A stretch of 64,000 nt of DNA from Leifsonia sp. NPDC080035 (GTDB lineage: Bacteria; Actinomycetota; Actinomycetes; Actinomycetales; Microbacteriaceae). Shown piece after piece: positions 1 to 9,416 of this stretch. Made by a program: the position numbers and the translations under genes. How positions within the stretch are numbered: position 1 is the first letter of the stretch; every line of letters starts with the position of its first letter. The stretch lies in contig NZ_CP157390.1 in the NCBI RefSeq assembly GCF_040050925.1, forward strand, positions 3,658,001-3,722,000, read 5' to 3'. The notes under the pieces are model-generated. The model ran no database searches. It saw only the letters and a program-made list of their open reading frames with translations, and had not been told where the DNA came from.

Positions 1-601
1 CGAGCGCTACCGCGCGGTCATCAACGCCTACCTCACCGGCCTCGAGAAGGCCAAGGCGGCGGGCATCGACCTCTCCGGCATCCAGTCGGTCGCGTCGTTC
101 TTCGTCTCCCGCGTCGACACCGAGGTGGACAAGCGCCTCACCGCGATCGGCACCGACGAGGCGCTCGCCCTCAAGAGCAAGGCAGGCATCGCGAACGCCC
201 GCCTCGCCTACCAGGTCTACGAGGAGGCGTTCGCCTCCGAGCGTGCCAAGAGCCTGGTCGCGGCCGGCGCCAACGAGCAGCGCCCGCTCTGGGCGTCCAC
301 CGGCGTCAAGGACCCGAGCCTGCCCGACACCCTGTACGTGACCGAGCTGGTCGCCCCGAACACCGTGAACACGATGCCGGAGAAGACGCTCGACGCCACG
401 TTCGACCACGGTGTCATCACCGGCGACACGGTGACCGGCAACTACGCAGACGCCGACGAGGTGCTGAACAAGCTGGCCGCGCTCGGCGTCGACTACGACG
501 ACGTGACCGCCACCCTCGAGCGCGAGGGCGTCGACAAGTTCAACGTGTCGTGGGGCGAGCTCGTCGAGACGGTCAAGAACGCTCTGGAGGCGGCCAAGTG
601 A
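1..601 (+). CDS. tal: Transaldolase, C-terminal part (start lies outside the window)
   Basis: This is the 3' part of transaldolase, which moves a dihydroxyacetone unit between sedoheptulose-7-P and glyceraldehyde-3-P in the non-oxidative pentose-phosphate pathway. The frame is open from base 2. It reads ERYRAVINAYLTGLEKA and then SVASFFVSRVDTEVDKRL, the late barrel region where transaldolases carry the conserved SxFVSRxD stretch. The Schiff-base lysine would lie upstream of the window. The stop TGA at 599-601 overlaps the GTG start of pgi, so the two genes are translationally coupled at the head of a tal-pgi-zwf-opcA-pgl operon. The partial state comes only from the window edge. Confidence 0.96.
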   Translation, partial: ERYRAVINAYLTGLEKAKAAGIDLSGIQSVASFFVSRVDTEVDKRLTAIGTDEALALKSKAGIANARLAYQVYEEAFASERAKSLVAAGANEQRPLWASTGVKDPSLPDTLYVTELVAPNTVNTMPEKTLDATFDHGVITGDTVTGNYADADEVLNKLAALGVDYDDVTATLEREGVDKFNVSWGELVETVKNALEAAK

Positions 602-2208
602 CCTTCCGCATCCACGTCACCGGGGCGGCGGCGGACGCGGTCGCGACCGTCGTCCCGCAGCTGGTCGCGGACCGCGTGGCCTCCGGGATCACCGCGCTCG
701 ACCCGGCCCTCTGGGGCCCGGACGCCGAGGCCGAGGCGTCGAAGCGCCTCGGCTGGACCGAGGCGGTCGCGATCTCCCGGCCGCTGGTCGCCGAGATCGT
801 CGCGCTCCGCGAGGAGCTGCACGCCAAGGGCGTCGACCACATCGTCCTCGGCGGGATGGGCGGCTCTTCGCTCGCCCCCGAGGTGATCACGCGGACGGCG
901 GAGGCCGAGCTCACCGTGCTCGACTCCACCGACCCGGGCCAGGTGCTCGCCGCACTGCGCGACCGCCTCGAGGCCACGGCCGTCGTGATCTCCTCGAAGT
1001 CGGGTTCGACGCTGGAGACCGACAGCCAGCGCCGCATCTACGAGAAGTGGTTCCGTGACGCCGGCATCGACCCGGCCGAGCGCATCGTGGTCGTCACCGA
1101 CCCGGGTTCGCCGCTCGACCAGTCGGCCCGCGAGGCCGGCTACCGGGTGTTCAACGCCGACCCGAACGTGGGCGGCCGCTACTCGGCGCTGACCGCGTTC
1201 GGCCTCGTGCCGTCCGGCCTCGCCGGTGTGGACATCTCCGAGCTGCTGGACGAGGCGGAGGCGACGCTCATCGAGCTCGCCGTCGACAACGACGCGAACC
1301 CGGGCCTCGTGCTCGGCGCCGCGATCGCCGGCACCGTGCCGCTCAAGGACAAGGTGGGCATCGTCGCGGACGGCACCCACATCGTCGGCTTCGCCGACTG
1401 GGCCGAGCAGCTGATAGCCGAGTCGACCGGCAAGCAGGGCACCGGCCTCCTCCCGGTCGTGCTCGACAAGCTGGCACCCGAGCTGGAGCTGAAGCCCGCC
1501 GACCTGCAGATCGTCCGCCTCGTCGCGAACGCGGAGGCGCACCACCTGTTCCCGGCGGACCGCCACGAGGGCGAGATCCTCGTCTCCGGCAGCCTCGGCG
1601 CCCAGCTCATCGTCTGGGAGTACGCGGTCGCCGTCGCGGGACGCCTGCTCGGCATCAACCCGTTCGACCAGCCGGACGTCGAGGCCGCCAAGGTCGCGGC
1701 ACGCGCGCTGCTCGACAACCGCCCAGAGCCCGCCGCCCCGGCGTTCACCGCGGGTGGCATCGAGGTGCGCACCACCGGAGACTTCCTCGGCGGCGCCTCC
1801 ACCCTCGACGCCGCCGTGGATGCGCTCCTCGCGCAGCTCGGACCCGACGGCTACGTCGCGGTGCAGGCCTACGTCGACCGGCTCGCCCTCCCGCAGCTGG
1901 CGGGCGTGCGCGACCTGCTCGCCGCGAAGGCCAAGCGCCCGGTCACGTTCGGCTGGGGACCGCGGTTCCTGCACTCCACCGGTCAGTTCCACAAGGGCGG
2001 CCCCGCCGTCGGCGTGTTCTTGCAGATCACCGCGACCGCCCCGGAGGACCTCGAGATCCCTGACCGCCCGTTCACATTCGGCCAGCTCATCCAGGCCCAG
2101 GCCGCGGGCGACGCCAGCGTTCTCGGCGAGCACGGCCGTCCCGTGCTGACCCTGACCCTCACGAACCCCGAGGCGGATGTCGTCTCGCTGTTCGAAGCCG
2201 TCAACTGA
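598..2208 (+). CDS. pgi: Glucose-6-phosphate isomerase
   Basis: Interconverts glucose-6-P and fructose-6-P in the cytoplasm and so links glycolysis to the pentose-phosphate genes around it. The 536-residue product has the two SIS sugar-isomerase domains: GGMGGSSLAPEV near residue 83, the phosphate-binding SKSGSTLET, and GGRYSALTAFGL. I chose GTG at 598 because it overlaps the tal stop (GTGA) and a GGAGGCGG stretch precedes it. An upstream in-frame ATG at 550 would place 16 unrelated residues inside tal. The gene ends 12 nt before zwf. Its place between tal and zwf differs from Corynebacterium and Mycobacterium, where pgi is elsewhere, and is known from Microbacteriaceae. Confidence 0.96.
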   Translation: MTFRIHVTGAAADAVATVVPQLVADRVASGITALDPALWGPDAEAEASKRLGWTEAVAISRPLVAEIVALREELHAKGVDHIVLGGMGGSSLAPEVITRTAEAELTVLDSTDPGQVLAALRDRLEATAVVISSKSGSTLETDSQRRIYEKWFRDAGIDPAERIVVVTDPGSPLDQSAREAGYRVFNADPNVGGRYSALTAFGLVPSGLAGVDISELLDEAEATLIELAVDNDANPGLVLGAAIAGTVPLKDKVGIVADGTHIVGFADWAEQLIAESTGKQGTGLLPVVLDKLAPELELKPADLQIVRLVANAEAHHLFPADRHEGEILVSGSLGAQLIVWEYAVAVAGRLLGINPFDQPDVEAAKVAARALLDNRPEPAAPAFTAGGIEVRTTGDFLGGASTLDAAVDALLAQLGPDGYVAVQAYVDRLALPQLAGVRDLLAAKAKRPVTFGWGPRFLHSTGQFHKGGPAVGVFLQITATAPEDLEIPDRPFTFGQLIQAQAAGDASVLGEHGRPVLTLTLTNPEADVVSLFEAVN

Positions 2209-2220
2209 GGAGAACATCAC

Positions 2221-3762
2221 TTGTCACCGGTGGACATCACCCCGGAGTTCAACCCGCTCAGGTTGCCCTCCGACCGTCGGCTGAACCGCATCGCGGGGCC
2301 GAGCAGCCTCATCATCTTCGGCGTGACGGGCGACCTGTCGCGCAAGAAGCTGATGCCGGCCGTGTACGACCTCGCCAACCGCGGCCTGCTCCCGCCCGGG
2401 TTCTCCCTCGTCGGCTTCGCCCGGCGTGACTGGGAGGACCAGGACTTCGAGAAGGTCGTCTACGACGCGGTCAAGCAGTACGCGCGCACCCCGTTCGAGG
2501 ACGACGTCTGGAAGCAGCTGGCGCAGGGCATCCGCTTCGTGCCCGGCGAGTTCGACGACGACGCCGCGTTCCGCCGCCTCAAGGAGACGGTGGAGTCGCT
2601 CGACAAGGAGCGCGGTACGATGGGCAACCACGCGTTCTACCTGTCGATCCCGCCGAAGGCGTTCCCGATCGTCACCGAGCAGCTGCGCCGCTCCGGACTG
2701 GCCGACCAGTCCGGAGAGGGCTGGCGCCGAGTGGTGATCGAGAAGCCGTTCGGGTCCGACCTGAAGACGGCACGCGAGCTGAACTCCGTCGTCGAGTCGG
2801 TGTTCCCCGCCGACTCGGTGTTCCGTATCGACCACTACCTCGGCAAGGAGACGGTCCAGAACATCCTGGCGCTGCGCTTCGCGAACGAGCTGTACGAGCC
2901 GATCTGGAACGCCAACTACGTCGACCACGTGCAGATCACCATGGCCGAGGACATCGGCGTCGGCGGTCGTGCCGGCTACTACGACGGCATCGGCGCGGCC
3001 CGCGACGTCATCCAGAACCACCTGCTCCAGCTGCTGGCGCTGACCGCGATGGAGGAGCCGATCTCGTTCGACGCCGCCGACCTGCGCGCCGAGAAGGAGA
3101 AGGTGCTCGCGGCCGTCCGGCTGCCGAAGGACCTGGCGAAGTCCACCGCGCGCGGCCAGTACTCCAGCGGCTGGCAGGGCGGCGAGAAGGTCGTCGGTTT
3201 CCTGGAGGAGGACGGGATGAACCCCCAGTCCACCACGGAGACCTACGCGGCCATCAAGCTCGGGATCGGCACCCGCCGCTGGGCGGGCGTGCCGTTCTAC
3301 CTGCGCGCCGGCAAGCGCCTCGGCCGCCGCGTCACCGAGATCGCGGTCGTGTTCAAGCGCGCGCCGCAGCAGCTGTTCGCCGAGTCGCAGACCAGCGCGC
3401 TCGGTCAGAACGCCCTCGTCATCCGCGTGCAGCCCGACGAGGGCGTCACGATCCGCTTCGGCTCCAAGGTGCCGGGCGCGGGGATGCAGGTGCGCGACGT
3501 CAGCATGGACTTCGGCTACGGCCACGCCTTCACGGAGGCCAGCCCCGAGGCCTACGAGCGGCTCATCTTGGATGTGCTGCTCGGCGACCCGCCGCTGTTC
3601 CCCCGCCATGAGGAGGTCGAGCTGTCCTGGAAGATCCTCGACCCGATCGAGGAGTTCTGGGCCACGCAGGGCCAGCCCGAGCAGTACCGCCCCGGAACCT
3701 GGGGCCCGGAGTCGGCCGACGAGCTGCTCGCTCGCGACGGCCGCGTTTGGAGGCGTCCATGA
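2221..3762 (+). CDS. zwf: Glucose-6-phosphate 1-dehydrogenase
   Basis: Catalyses the first oxidative pentose-phosphate step, glucose-6-P to 6-phosphogluconolactone, making NADPH. The 513-residue protein has the N-terminal NADP-binding GVTGDLSRKKLMPA and the active-site motif RIDHYLGKE with its catalytic histidine. Length matches the family. The start is TTG at 2221: an AGGAG sits about 8 nt upstream, while the alternative GTG at 2230 would be 17 nt from it. The stop overlaps the opcA ATG (ATGA at 3759-3762). Following opcA is the usual actinobacterial arrangement, because OpcA is needed for full activity of this enzyme. Confidence 0.98.
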   Translation: MSPVDITPEFNPLRLPSDRRLNRIAGPSSLIIFGVTGDLSRKKLMPAVYDLANRGLLPPGFSLVGFARRDWEDQDFEKVVYDAVKQYARTPFEDDVWKQLAQGIRFVPGEFDDDAAFRRLKETVESLDKERGTMGNHAFYLSIPPKAFPIVTEQLRRSGLADQSGEGWRRVVIEKPFGSDLKTARELNSVVESVFPADSVFRIDHYLGKETVQNILALRFANELYEPIWNANYVDHVQITMAEDIGVGGRAGYYDGIGAARDVIQNHLLQLLALTAMEEPISFDAADLRAEKEKVLAAVRLPKDLAKSTARGQYSSGWQGGEKVVGFLEEDGMNPQSTTETYAAIKLGIGTRRWAGVPFYLRAGKRLGRRVTEIAVVFKRAPQQLFAESQTSALGQNALVIRVQPDEGVTIRFGSKVPGAGMQVRDVSMDFGYGHAFTEASPEAYERLILDVLLGDPPLFPRHEEVELSWKILDPIEEFWATQGQPEQYRPGTWGPESADELLARDGRVWRRP

Positions 3763-4721
3763 TCGTCGATCTGCCCGATACCACGGTCAGCAACATCTCG
3801 AAGGCGCTGGTCAAGATCCGCGAGGAGGGCGGCGCCGTCGCCCTCGGTCGTGTGCTCACGCTCATCATCGCCACCCACCTCGGCCAGGAGGAGGAGGCCA
3901 TCGAGGCCGCCAACGACGCCTCCCGCGAGCACCCGATGCGCGTCATCGTGGTCTCCACCGAGGAGGAGCGCAGCACCAAGGGCGATGGCCGGCTGGACGC
4001 GCAGATCCGCGTCGGCGGCGACGCCGGTGCGAGCGAGGTCATCGTGCTCCGCGCCTACGGCGAGACGGCGAGCGACGAGGAGGGGCTGGTCACAGGCCTC
4101 CTGCTGCCCGACGCGCCCGTCGTCGTCTGGTGGCCGGGCATCGCCCCGGCCAAGGCGTCGCACTCCCCCCTCGGGCGGATCGCGACCCGTCGCATCACGG
4201 ACGCCTCGGCGCAGCCGAACCCGCAGGAGGCGCTGTTCCGCCTGTCGGAGACTTACGCCCCCGGCGACACCGACTTCGCCTGGACGAGGCTCACCCTGTG
4301 GCGCGCCCAGCTCGCCGCGGTGCTCGACCAGCCGCCGTACGAGCCGATCACGGCCGTGGAGGTGGCCGGCGCCGCCGACTCCCCCTCCACGCTGCTGCTC
4401 GCCGCGTGGCTGCGCCTCCAGCTGCAGGTGCCGGTGCAGTACGACCTCGCCTCGCGCGCGGTCGGCTCCGGCGGCATCCACGGCGTGCAGATGCACCGCT
4501 CCTCCGGCACGATCGAGCTCGAGCGCGAGATCCCGAACGTCGCCCGGCTCTCGCAGCCCGGCCAGCCGAGCCACGATCTGTCGCTCCCCCGGCGCAACCT
4601 CCGGGACTGCCTGGCAGAGGAGTTGCGTAGGCTGGACCCGGACGACCTGTACGGAGAGGTCATCACGAAGGGTCTCGGACTGCTCGAGACCGCCGACGAG
4701 GGAGCGGACGCGACAGCATGA
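3759..4721 (+). CDS. opcA: Glucose-6-phosphate dehydrogenase assembly protein OpcA
   Basis: OpcA is the actinobacterial (and cyanobacterial) partner of Zwf that supports its oligomeric assembly and redox-sensitive activity. The 320-residue protein begins MIVDLPDTTVSNISKAL and has the family's central PVVVWWPGIAP stretch and C-terminal LDPDDLYGEVI region. The ATG at 3759 overlaps the zwf stop and has GGAGG about 6 nt upstream; the TTG at 3747 would remove that spacing. The stop overlaps the pgl ATG (ATGA at 4718-4721). Function is assigned by family and by the zwf-opcA-pgl context. Confidence 0.96.
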   Translation: MIVDLPDTTVSNISKALVKIREEGGAVALGRVLTLIIATHLGQEEEAIEAANDASREHPMRVIVVSTEEERSTKGDGRLDAQIRVGGDAGASEVIVLRAYGETASDEEGLVTGLLLPDAPVVVWWPGIAPAKASHSPLGRIATRRITDASAQPNPQEALFRLSETYAPGDTDFAWTRLTLWRAQLAAVLDQPPYEPITAVEVAGAADSPSTLLLAAWLRLQLQVPVQYDLASRAVGSGGIHGVQMHRSSGTIELEREIPNVARLSQPGQPSHDLSLPRRNLRDCLAEELRRLDPDDLYGEVITKGLGLLETADEGADATA

Positions 4722-5488
4722 CGAACGAACGGCGGGTGCTCGTCCACCCCGACAAGGAAGCACTCGCCGCCTCGGTGGCCGCGCGCTTCCTCACCAAGAC
4801 GATCGACATCCTCGACGACCTGGGTGGCGCGAACATCGCGTTGACCGGCGGGACGATGGGCATCGCGGTGCTGGAGGCGGTCAACTCCTCCCCCGCCCGC
4901 GACACCATCGACTGGTCGAAGGTGCACTTCTGGTGGGGTGACGAGCGCTTCGTCGAGCGTAGCAGCGAGGACAGGAACGAGCGTCAGGCGCGCGAGGCCC
5001 TGCTCGACCACATCGCGGTGCCGCCGGAGAACATCCACCCGTTCCCCGCGTCGGACGACATCCCGGACATCGACGAGGCCGCGCGCGTGTATGCCGCGGA
5101 GCTCGAGGCGTTCGCGCCGGAGGGCCAGCTGTTCCCGCGGTTCGACATCACGTTCCTCGGCGTCGGCCCGGACGGTCACATCGCCTCGCTGTTCCCCGAC
5201 CGCGCGGGCATCCGCGAGACGGAGGCGACGGTGATCGCCGAGCGCGAGTCGCCGAAGCCGCCTCCCGCGCGGCTCAGCCTCACCCGGCCGGTGCTGAACG
5301 CGTCCGACCGCATCTGGCTGGTGCTCTCCGGCACCGACAAGGCCAGCGCGCTCGGGCTGGCGCTCGCGGGGGCCAGCTACACCGAGGTCCCGGTCGCGGG
5401 CGCCAAAGGCCGCAAGCGCACCGTGTTCTTCGTAGACAAGGACGCGGCGGTCGATGTTCCGGAGAACCTCATCGCCCCGAGCTACTGA
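4718..5488 (+). CDS. pgl: 6-phosphogluconolactonase
   Basis: Hydrolyses 6-phosphogluconolactone to 6-phosphogluconate, the second oxidative pentose-phosphate step. The 256-residue protein has the NagB/SugarP-isomerase-like fold signatures of the DevB/Pgl family: the N-terminal phosphate loop ALTGGTMG, WGDERFV, and the hallmark GVGPDGHIASLFPD. The ATG overlaps the opcA stop. It is the last gene of the operon and a strong GC hairpin follows at 5516-5546. Confidence 0.96.
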   Translation: MTNERRVLVHPDKEALAASVAARFLTKTIDILDDLGGANIALTGGTMGIAVLEAVNSSPARDTIDWSKVHFWWGDERFVERSSEDRNERQAREALLDHIAVPPENIHPFPASDDIPDIDEAARVYAAELEAFAPEGQLFPRFDITFLGVGPDGHIASLFPDRAGIRETEATVIAERESPKPPPARLSLTRPVLNASDRIWLVLSGTDKASALGLALAGASYTEVPVAGAKGRKRTVFFVDKDAAVDVPENLIAPSY

Positions 5489-5515
5489 GCGGCCGACACC
5501 GCACGACGCACGAGA

Positions 5516-5546
5516 AAGCCCCGCCGGTCACCGACCGGCGGGGCTT
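5516..5546 (+). terminator. Intrinsic terminator-like hairpin after pgl
   Basis: Arms AAGCCCCGCCGGT (5516-5528) and ACCGGCGGGGCTT (5534-5546) are perfectly complementary around a 5-nt loop, followed by TCTTCG. It lies between the convergent pgl (+) and rbpA (-) genes. The stem has A-rich and T-rich flanks on both sides, so it could serve both. Confidence 0.88.
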
Positions 5547-5568
5547 CTTCGTGCGTGCGAGGCGAGCG

Positions 5569-5934
5569 TCAGTTGCTCGTCGGCTTGCCGCGGCGGGCGC
5601 GGAGCTGGTTGAGGGCGTCCTCGAGCAGCTGCTCCGCCTCCTCCTCTGAGCGGCGCTCCTTCACGTAGGCGAGGTGCGTCTTGTACGGCTCGGTCTTGGC
5701 GACCGACGGCGGGTTCTCCTTGTCGCGGCCGGCCGGGAGACCGGTCGAGGGCGAGTCGATGACCTCGGGGATCTCCTCGTCGGGCAGGTTCGCCGCGAAG
5801 TAGCGGACCGTCTCGTTGCCGAGCGCGTCCCAGTACGAGATCGCGATGCGCTCCGCGTGGAAACCGCGGTCCTGCTCGCCCATCGGGCCTGCGCCGACGC
5901 GCGAACCCCGAATTGCACTTCCTCCGGATGCCAT
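5569..5934 (-). CDS. rbpA: RNA polymerase-binding protein RbpA
   Basis: RbpA binds RNA polymerase and the principal sigma factor and stabilises open complexes in actinobacteria. The 121-residue product has the basic N-terminal linker (SAIRGSRVGAG), the core (ERIAISYWDALGNETVRYFA) and a C-terminal sigma-interacting helical region ending in LRARRGKPTSN. A GAGGAG precedes the ATG at the normal distance. There is no cysteine at all, so the zinc-coordinating set known from some Streptomyces RbpA proteins is absent. It lies 24 nt downstream of secG and is probably read with it. Confidence 0.96.
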   Translation of the reverse strand: MASGGSAIRGSRVGAGPMGEQDRGFHAERIAISYWDALGNETVRYFAANLPDEEIPEVIDSPSTGLPAGRDKENPPSVAKTEPYKTHLAYVKERRSEEEAEQLLEDALNQLRARRGKPTSN

Positions 5935-5958
5935 GGTTCTCCTCTGGTGAAAGGCGCG

Positions 5959-6204
5959 TTAGGCGCTGAACTTGGTGATGAGACCGAGCACGACGATGCA
6001 CACGATCCAGATGAGCCCGAGCACGACGGTGATCCGGTTCAGGTTGCGCTCGGCGACCCCGGATGCGCCCAGGTTGGAGGTGACGCCTCCACCGAACATG
6101 TCGGAGAGACCGCCACCGCGCCCCTTGTGCAAGAGGATGAGCAGCGTCAGCAGGAGGCTGGTGATACCCAGCAGGACCTGCAGGACGACCTGGAGAATCT
6201 GCAC
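5959..6204 (-). CDS. secG: Preprotein translocase subunit SecG
   Basis: SecG is the small third subunit of the SecYEG channel in the cytoplasmic membrane. The 81-residue protein has two transmembrane helices (about residues 2-22 and 55-75) separated by the conserved loop KGRGGGLSDMFGG. I chose GTG at 6204 (VQILQVVLQVLLG) because AAAGG sits about 8 nt upstream; the longer open frame adds 54 non-homologous residues. A TATACT hexamer at 6254-6259 suggests a promoter of its own. It lies next to tpiA-pgk-gap as in many actinobacteria, but the ppc gene often found here is absent. Confidence 0.95.
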   Translation of the reverse strand: MQILQVVLQVLLGITSLLLTLLILLHKGRGGGLSDMFGGGVTSNLGASGVAERNLNRITVVLGLIWIVCIVVLGLITKFSA

Positions 6205-6253
6205 GTTTGACCTTTCGATGCGTACCGGGCGGCGCCCGGCCAAACCAACGACC

Positions 6254-6259
6254 AGTATA
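6254..6259 (-). promoter_or_regulatory. Likely -10 element of the secG-rbpA transcript
   Basis: On the minus strand this reads TATACT, close to the sigma-70 consensus, and lies about 50 nt before the secG GTG. The implied leader contains a GC-rich inverted repeat (GGGCG/CGCCC-type, about 6222-6241) before the AAAGG ribosome site. No good -35 is visible. Confidence 0.5.
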
Positions 6260-6283
6260 ACCGGCCGCGGTCCGACGCGGACC

Positions 6284-7087
6284 TTACAGTCCGACGTGCT
6301 TCTGGTAGCGGATGATGGCCGAGAACTCCGCGACGTCGAGGCTGGCGCCGCCGACGAGCGCACCATCCACGTTCGGCTCGCGCATGAAGCCGGCGATATT
6401 GCCCGACTTCACCGAACCGCCGTAGAGGATGCGCGTCTTGGCCGCGACGTCCTCGCCGAGCTTCTCGACGATGACCGCGCGCAGCGCAGCCGCGACCTGC
6501 TCGGCCTGCTCGGGCGTCGCCGCCTGGCCGGAGCCGATCGCCCACACGGGCTCGTACGCGACGACGAAGTCGGCCGCCGAGTCCACGTTCGCGAGGGCAG
6601 CGCGCAGCTGCGCCACCGGCACCGCGCTCGCGCCGTGCGTCTCCAGGTCCTCCGCGGTCTCGCCGACGCAGATGATCGGCGCGATGTTGTGCTTCAGCGC
6701 CTGGGCGACCTTCGCGGCGACCTGCTCGTCGGTCTCGTTGTGCAGCGTGCGCCGCTCCGAGTGGCCGATGATCACGTAGCGCGACTCCAGCGCGGCGAGG
6801 AACGACGCCGCCACCTCGCCGGTGTACGCGCCGGACTCGTGCTCGGACACGTCCTGGCCGCCGAACGCGATCGGCAGCTTGTCCGCCGCGACAAGCGTCT
6901 GAACGCTGCGCAGGTCGGTGAACGGCGGGAAAACCGCGACCTCGACGGCGCCGAAGTCGTGACCGGCGTCCTTGAGCGTCCACGCGAGCTTCTGCACGAC
7001 CGCGATCGCCTGGAGGTGGTCCAGGTTCATCTTCCAGTTGCCTGCGATGAGCGGCACGCGCCGCACCGAGGGGCTCACTGCTGCCAT
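6284..7087 (-). CDS. tpiA: Triose-phosphate isomerase
   Basis: Interconverts dihydroxyacetone phosphate and glyceraldehyde-3-P in glycolysis. The 267-residue TIM barrel shows GNWKMN (catalytic lysine), IIGHSERR (catalytic histidine), AYEPVWAIGSG (catalytic glutamate) and the phosphate-binding GGSV and GGASL loops. The ATG at 7087 lies inside the 3' end of pgk (13-nt overlap), so the genes are coupled. It is the last gene of gap-pgk-tpiA. Confidence 0.97.
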   Translation of the reverse strand: MAAVSPSVRRVPLIAGNWKMNLDHLQAIAVVQKLAWTLKDAGHDFGAVEVAVFPPFTDLRSVQTLVAADKLPIAFGGQDVSEHESGAYTGEVAASFLAALESRYVIIGHSERRTLHNETDEQVAAKVAQALKHNIAPIICVGETAEDLETHGASAVPVAQLRAALANVDSAADFVVAYEPVWAIGSGQAATPEQAEQVAAALRAVIVEKLGEDVAAKTRILYGGSVKSGNIAGFMREPNVDGALVGGASLDVAEFSAIIRYQKHVGL

Positions 7088-8292
7088 CCGAGGACCTCCA
7101 GACCCGGCAGGTGCTTCCCCTCGAGGAACTCGAGGCTCGCACCGCCACCGGTAGAAATGTGACCGAACTGATCGTCGGTGAAGCCGAGCGCGCGCACTGC
7201 GGCGGCCGAGTCGCCGCCGCCGACGACGCCGAGGCCGTCGACCTCGGTCAGCGCCTGGGCGATCGCCTTGGTGCCCGCCGCGAACGGCGCGAGCTCGAAT
7301 ACGCCCATCGGGCCGTTCCAGAAAACGGTGCGGGCGCCGCGGATGTACTCCGCGAACACCTCGGCCGTCTCCGGTCCGATGTCGAGCCCGAGACCGGAGG
7401 AGCCCCAGTCGGTGTCCTCGATCGCGTCCACCGGGCGCACCACGTGCTCCGCGTCCGCGCCGAACTTCGACGCGACGACGACGTCCCGCGGCAGGACGAT
7501 CTCGACGCCCAGCTCCTCGGCCTTCGCCAGGTAGCCCTTCACGGTGTCGATCTGGTCGGCCTCGAGCAGGCTGGAGCCCACCTTGTGGCCGAGCGCGGCG
7601 AGGAAGGTGAACAGCATCCCGCCGCCGATCAGCAGCGCGTTCACCCGCGGCAGCAGGTGGCCGATCACGCCGAGCTTGTCGGAGACCTTCGAACCGCCGA
7701 GGACGACGACATAGGGTCGCTCGGGGTTCTCGGTGAGGCGGTCGAGCACGTCGAGTTCGGCGGCGATGAGGGTGCCTGCGGCGCTCGGGAGCGCCTTGGC
7801 CAGCTCGTACACGCTCGCCTGCTTGCGGTGAACGACACCGAAGCCGTCGGAGACGAAGGCGTCGCCGAACGCGGCGAGCTTGGCCGCGAAGGCCTCGCGC
7901 TCCGCCTCGTCCTTGCTGGTCTCCCCCGGGTTGAACCGGAGGTTCTCGAGCAGGGCGACGTCGCCGTCCTGGAGACCGGCGACGGCCTCCTCGGCGCCGG
8001 ATCCTACGGTGTCCTTGGCGAAGGTCACCGGCTTGCCCAGCAGCTCGCAGAGCCGCTGGGCGACCGGCGCCAGGCTGTACTTCGCGTCCGGGGCGCCCTC
8101 GGGGCGGCCCAGGTGCGAGATGACGACCACCTTCGCGCCCTGGTTGACCAGGGCGTCGATGGTCGGGACGGAGGCTCGCACGCGTCCGTCGTCCGTGATC
8201 TTCCCGTCCTTGAGGGGGACGTTCAGATCACAGCGGACGACGACGCGCTTTCCCGCGAGCGGACCGAGTGAGTCGAGAGTACGGAGCGTCAC
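7075..8292 (-). CDS. pgk: Phosphoglycerate kinase
   Basis: Transfers phosphate from 1,3-bisphosphoglycerate to ADP in lower glycolysis. The 405-residue protein has the N-terminal substrate motif VVVRCDLNVPL, the basic-patch ISHLGRP, and the nucleotide-binding VVGGGDSAAAV region near the C terminus. It lies 16 nt after gap and overlaps tpiA. Length and motifs are ordinary for a bacterial Pgk. Confidence 0.98.
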   Translation of the reverse strand: MTLRTLDSLGPLAGKRVVVRCDLNVPLKDGKITDDGRVRASVPTIDALVNQGAKVVVISHLGRPEGAPDAKYSLAPVAQRLCELLGKPVTFAKDTVGSGAEEAVAGLQDGDVALLENLRFNPGETSKDEAEREAFAAKLAAFGDAFVSDGFGVVHRKQASVYELAKALPSAAGTLIAAELDVLDRLTENPERPYVVVLGGSKVSDKLGVIGHLLPRVNALLIGGGMLFTFLAALGHKVGSSLLEADQIDTVKGYLAKAEELGVEIVLPRDVVVASKFGADAEHVVRPVDAIEDTDWGSSGLGLDIGPETAEVFAEYIRGARTVFWNGPMGVFELAPFAAGTKAIAQALTEVDGLGVVGGGDSAAAVRALGFTDDQFGHISTGGGASLEFLEGKHLPGLEVLGWQQ

Positions 8293-8308
8293 GCGGGTTC
8301 CCTGTGCT

Positions 8309-9313
<1,005 letters not shown>

Positions 9314-9378
9314 AGATGTCTCCCGTTGCTAGATGGGTGCGCCGAGGCGCTGTTGTTTCGTGGAATGGGGCGGACGAC

Positions 9379-9410
9379 GGCGTCCCGGAAGGGCTCCCTC
9401 CCGGGACGCC
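9379..9410 (-). terminator. Hairpin between sodA and gap
   Basis: Arms GGCGTCCCGG (9379-9388) and CCGGGACGCC (9401-9410) are perfectly complementary around a 12-nt loop. The element lies 7 nt beyond the sodA stop and about 65 nt before gap, so it most likely ends the sodA transcript. There is no T-run on the minus strand. Confidence 0.7.
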
Positions 9411-9416
9411 TTTCCG

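Noticed and set aside
3747..3758. TTG at 3747 as the opcA start
   Set aside because: It would place the GGAGG inside the gene; ATG 3759 overlaps the zwf stop in the usual ATGA form and has correct spacing.
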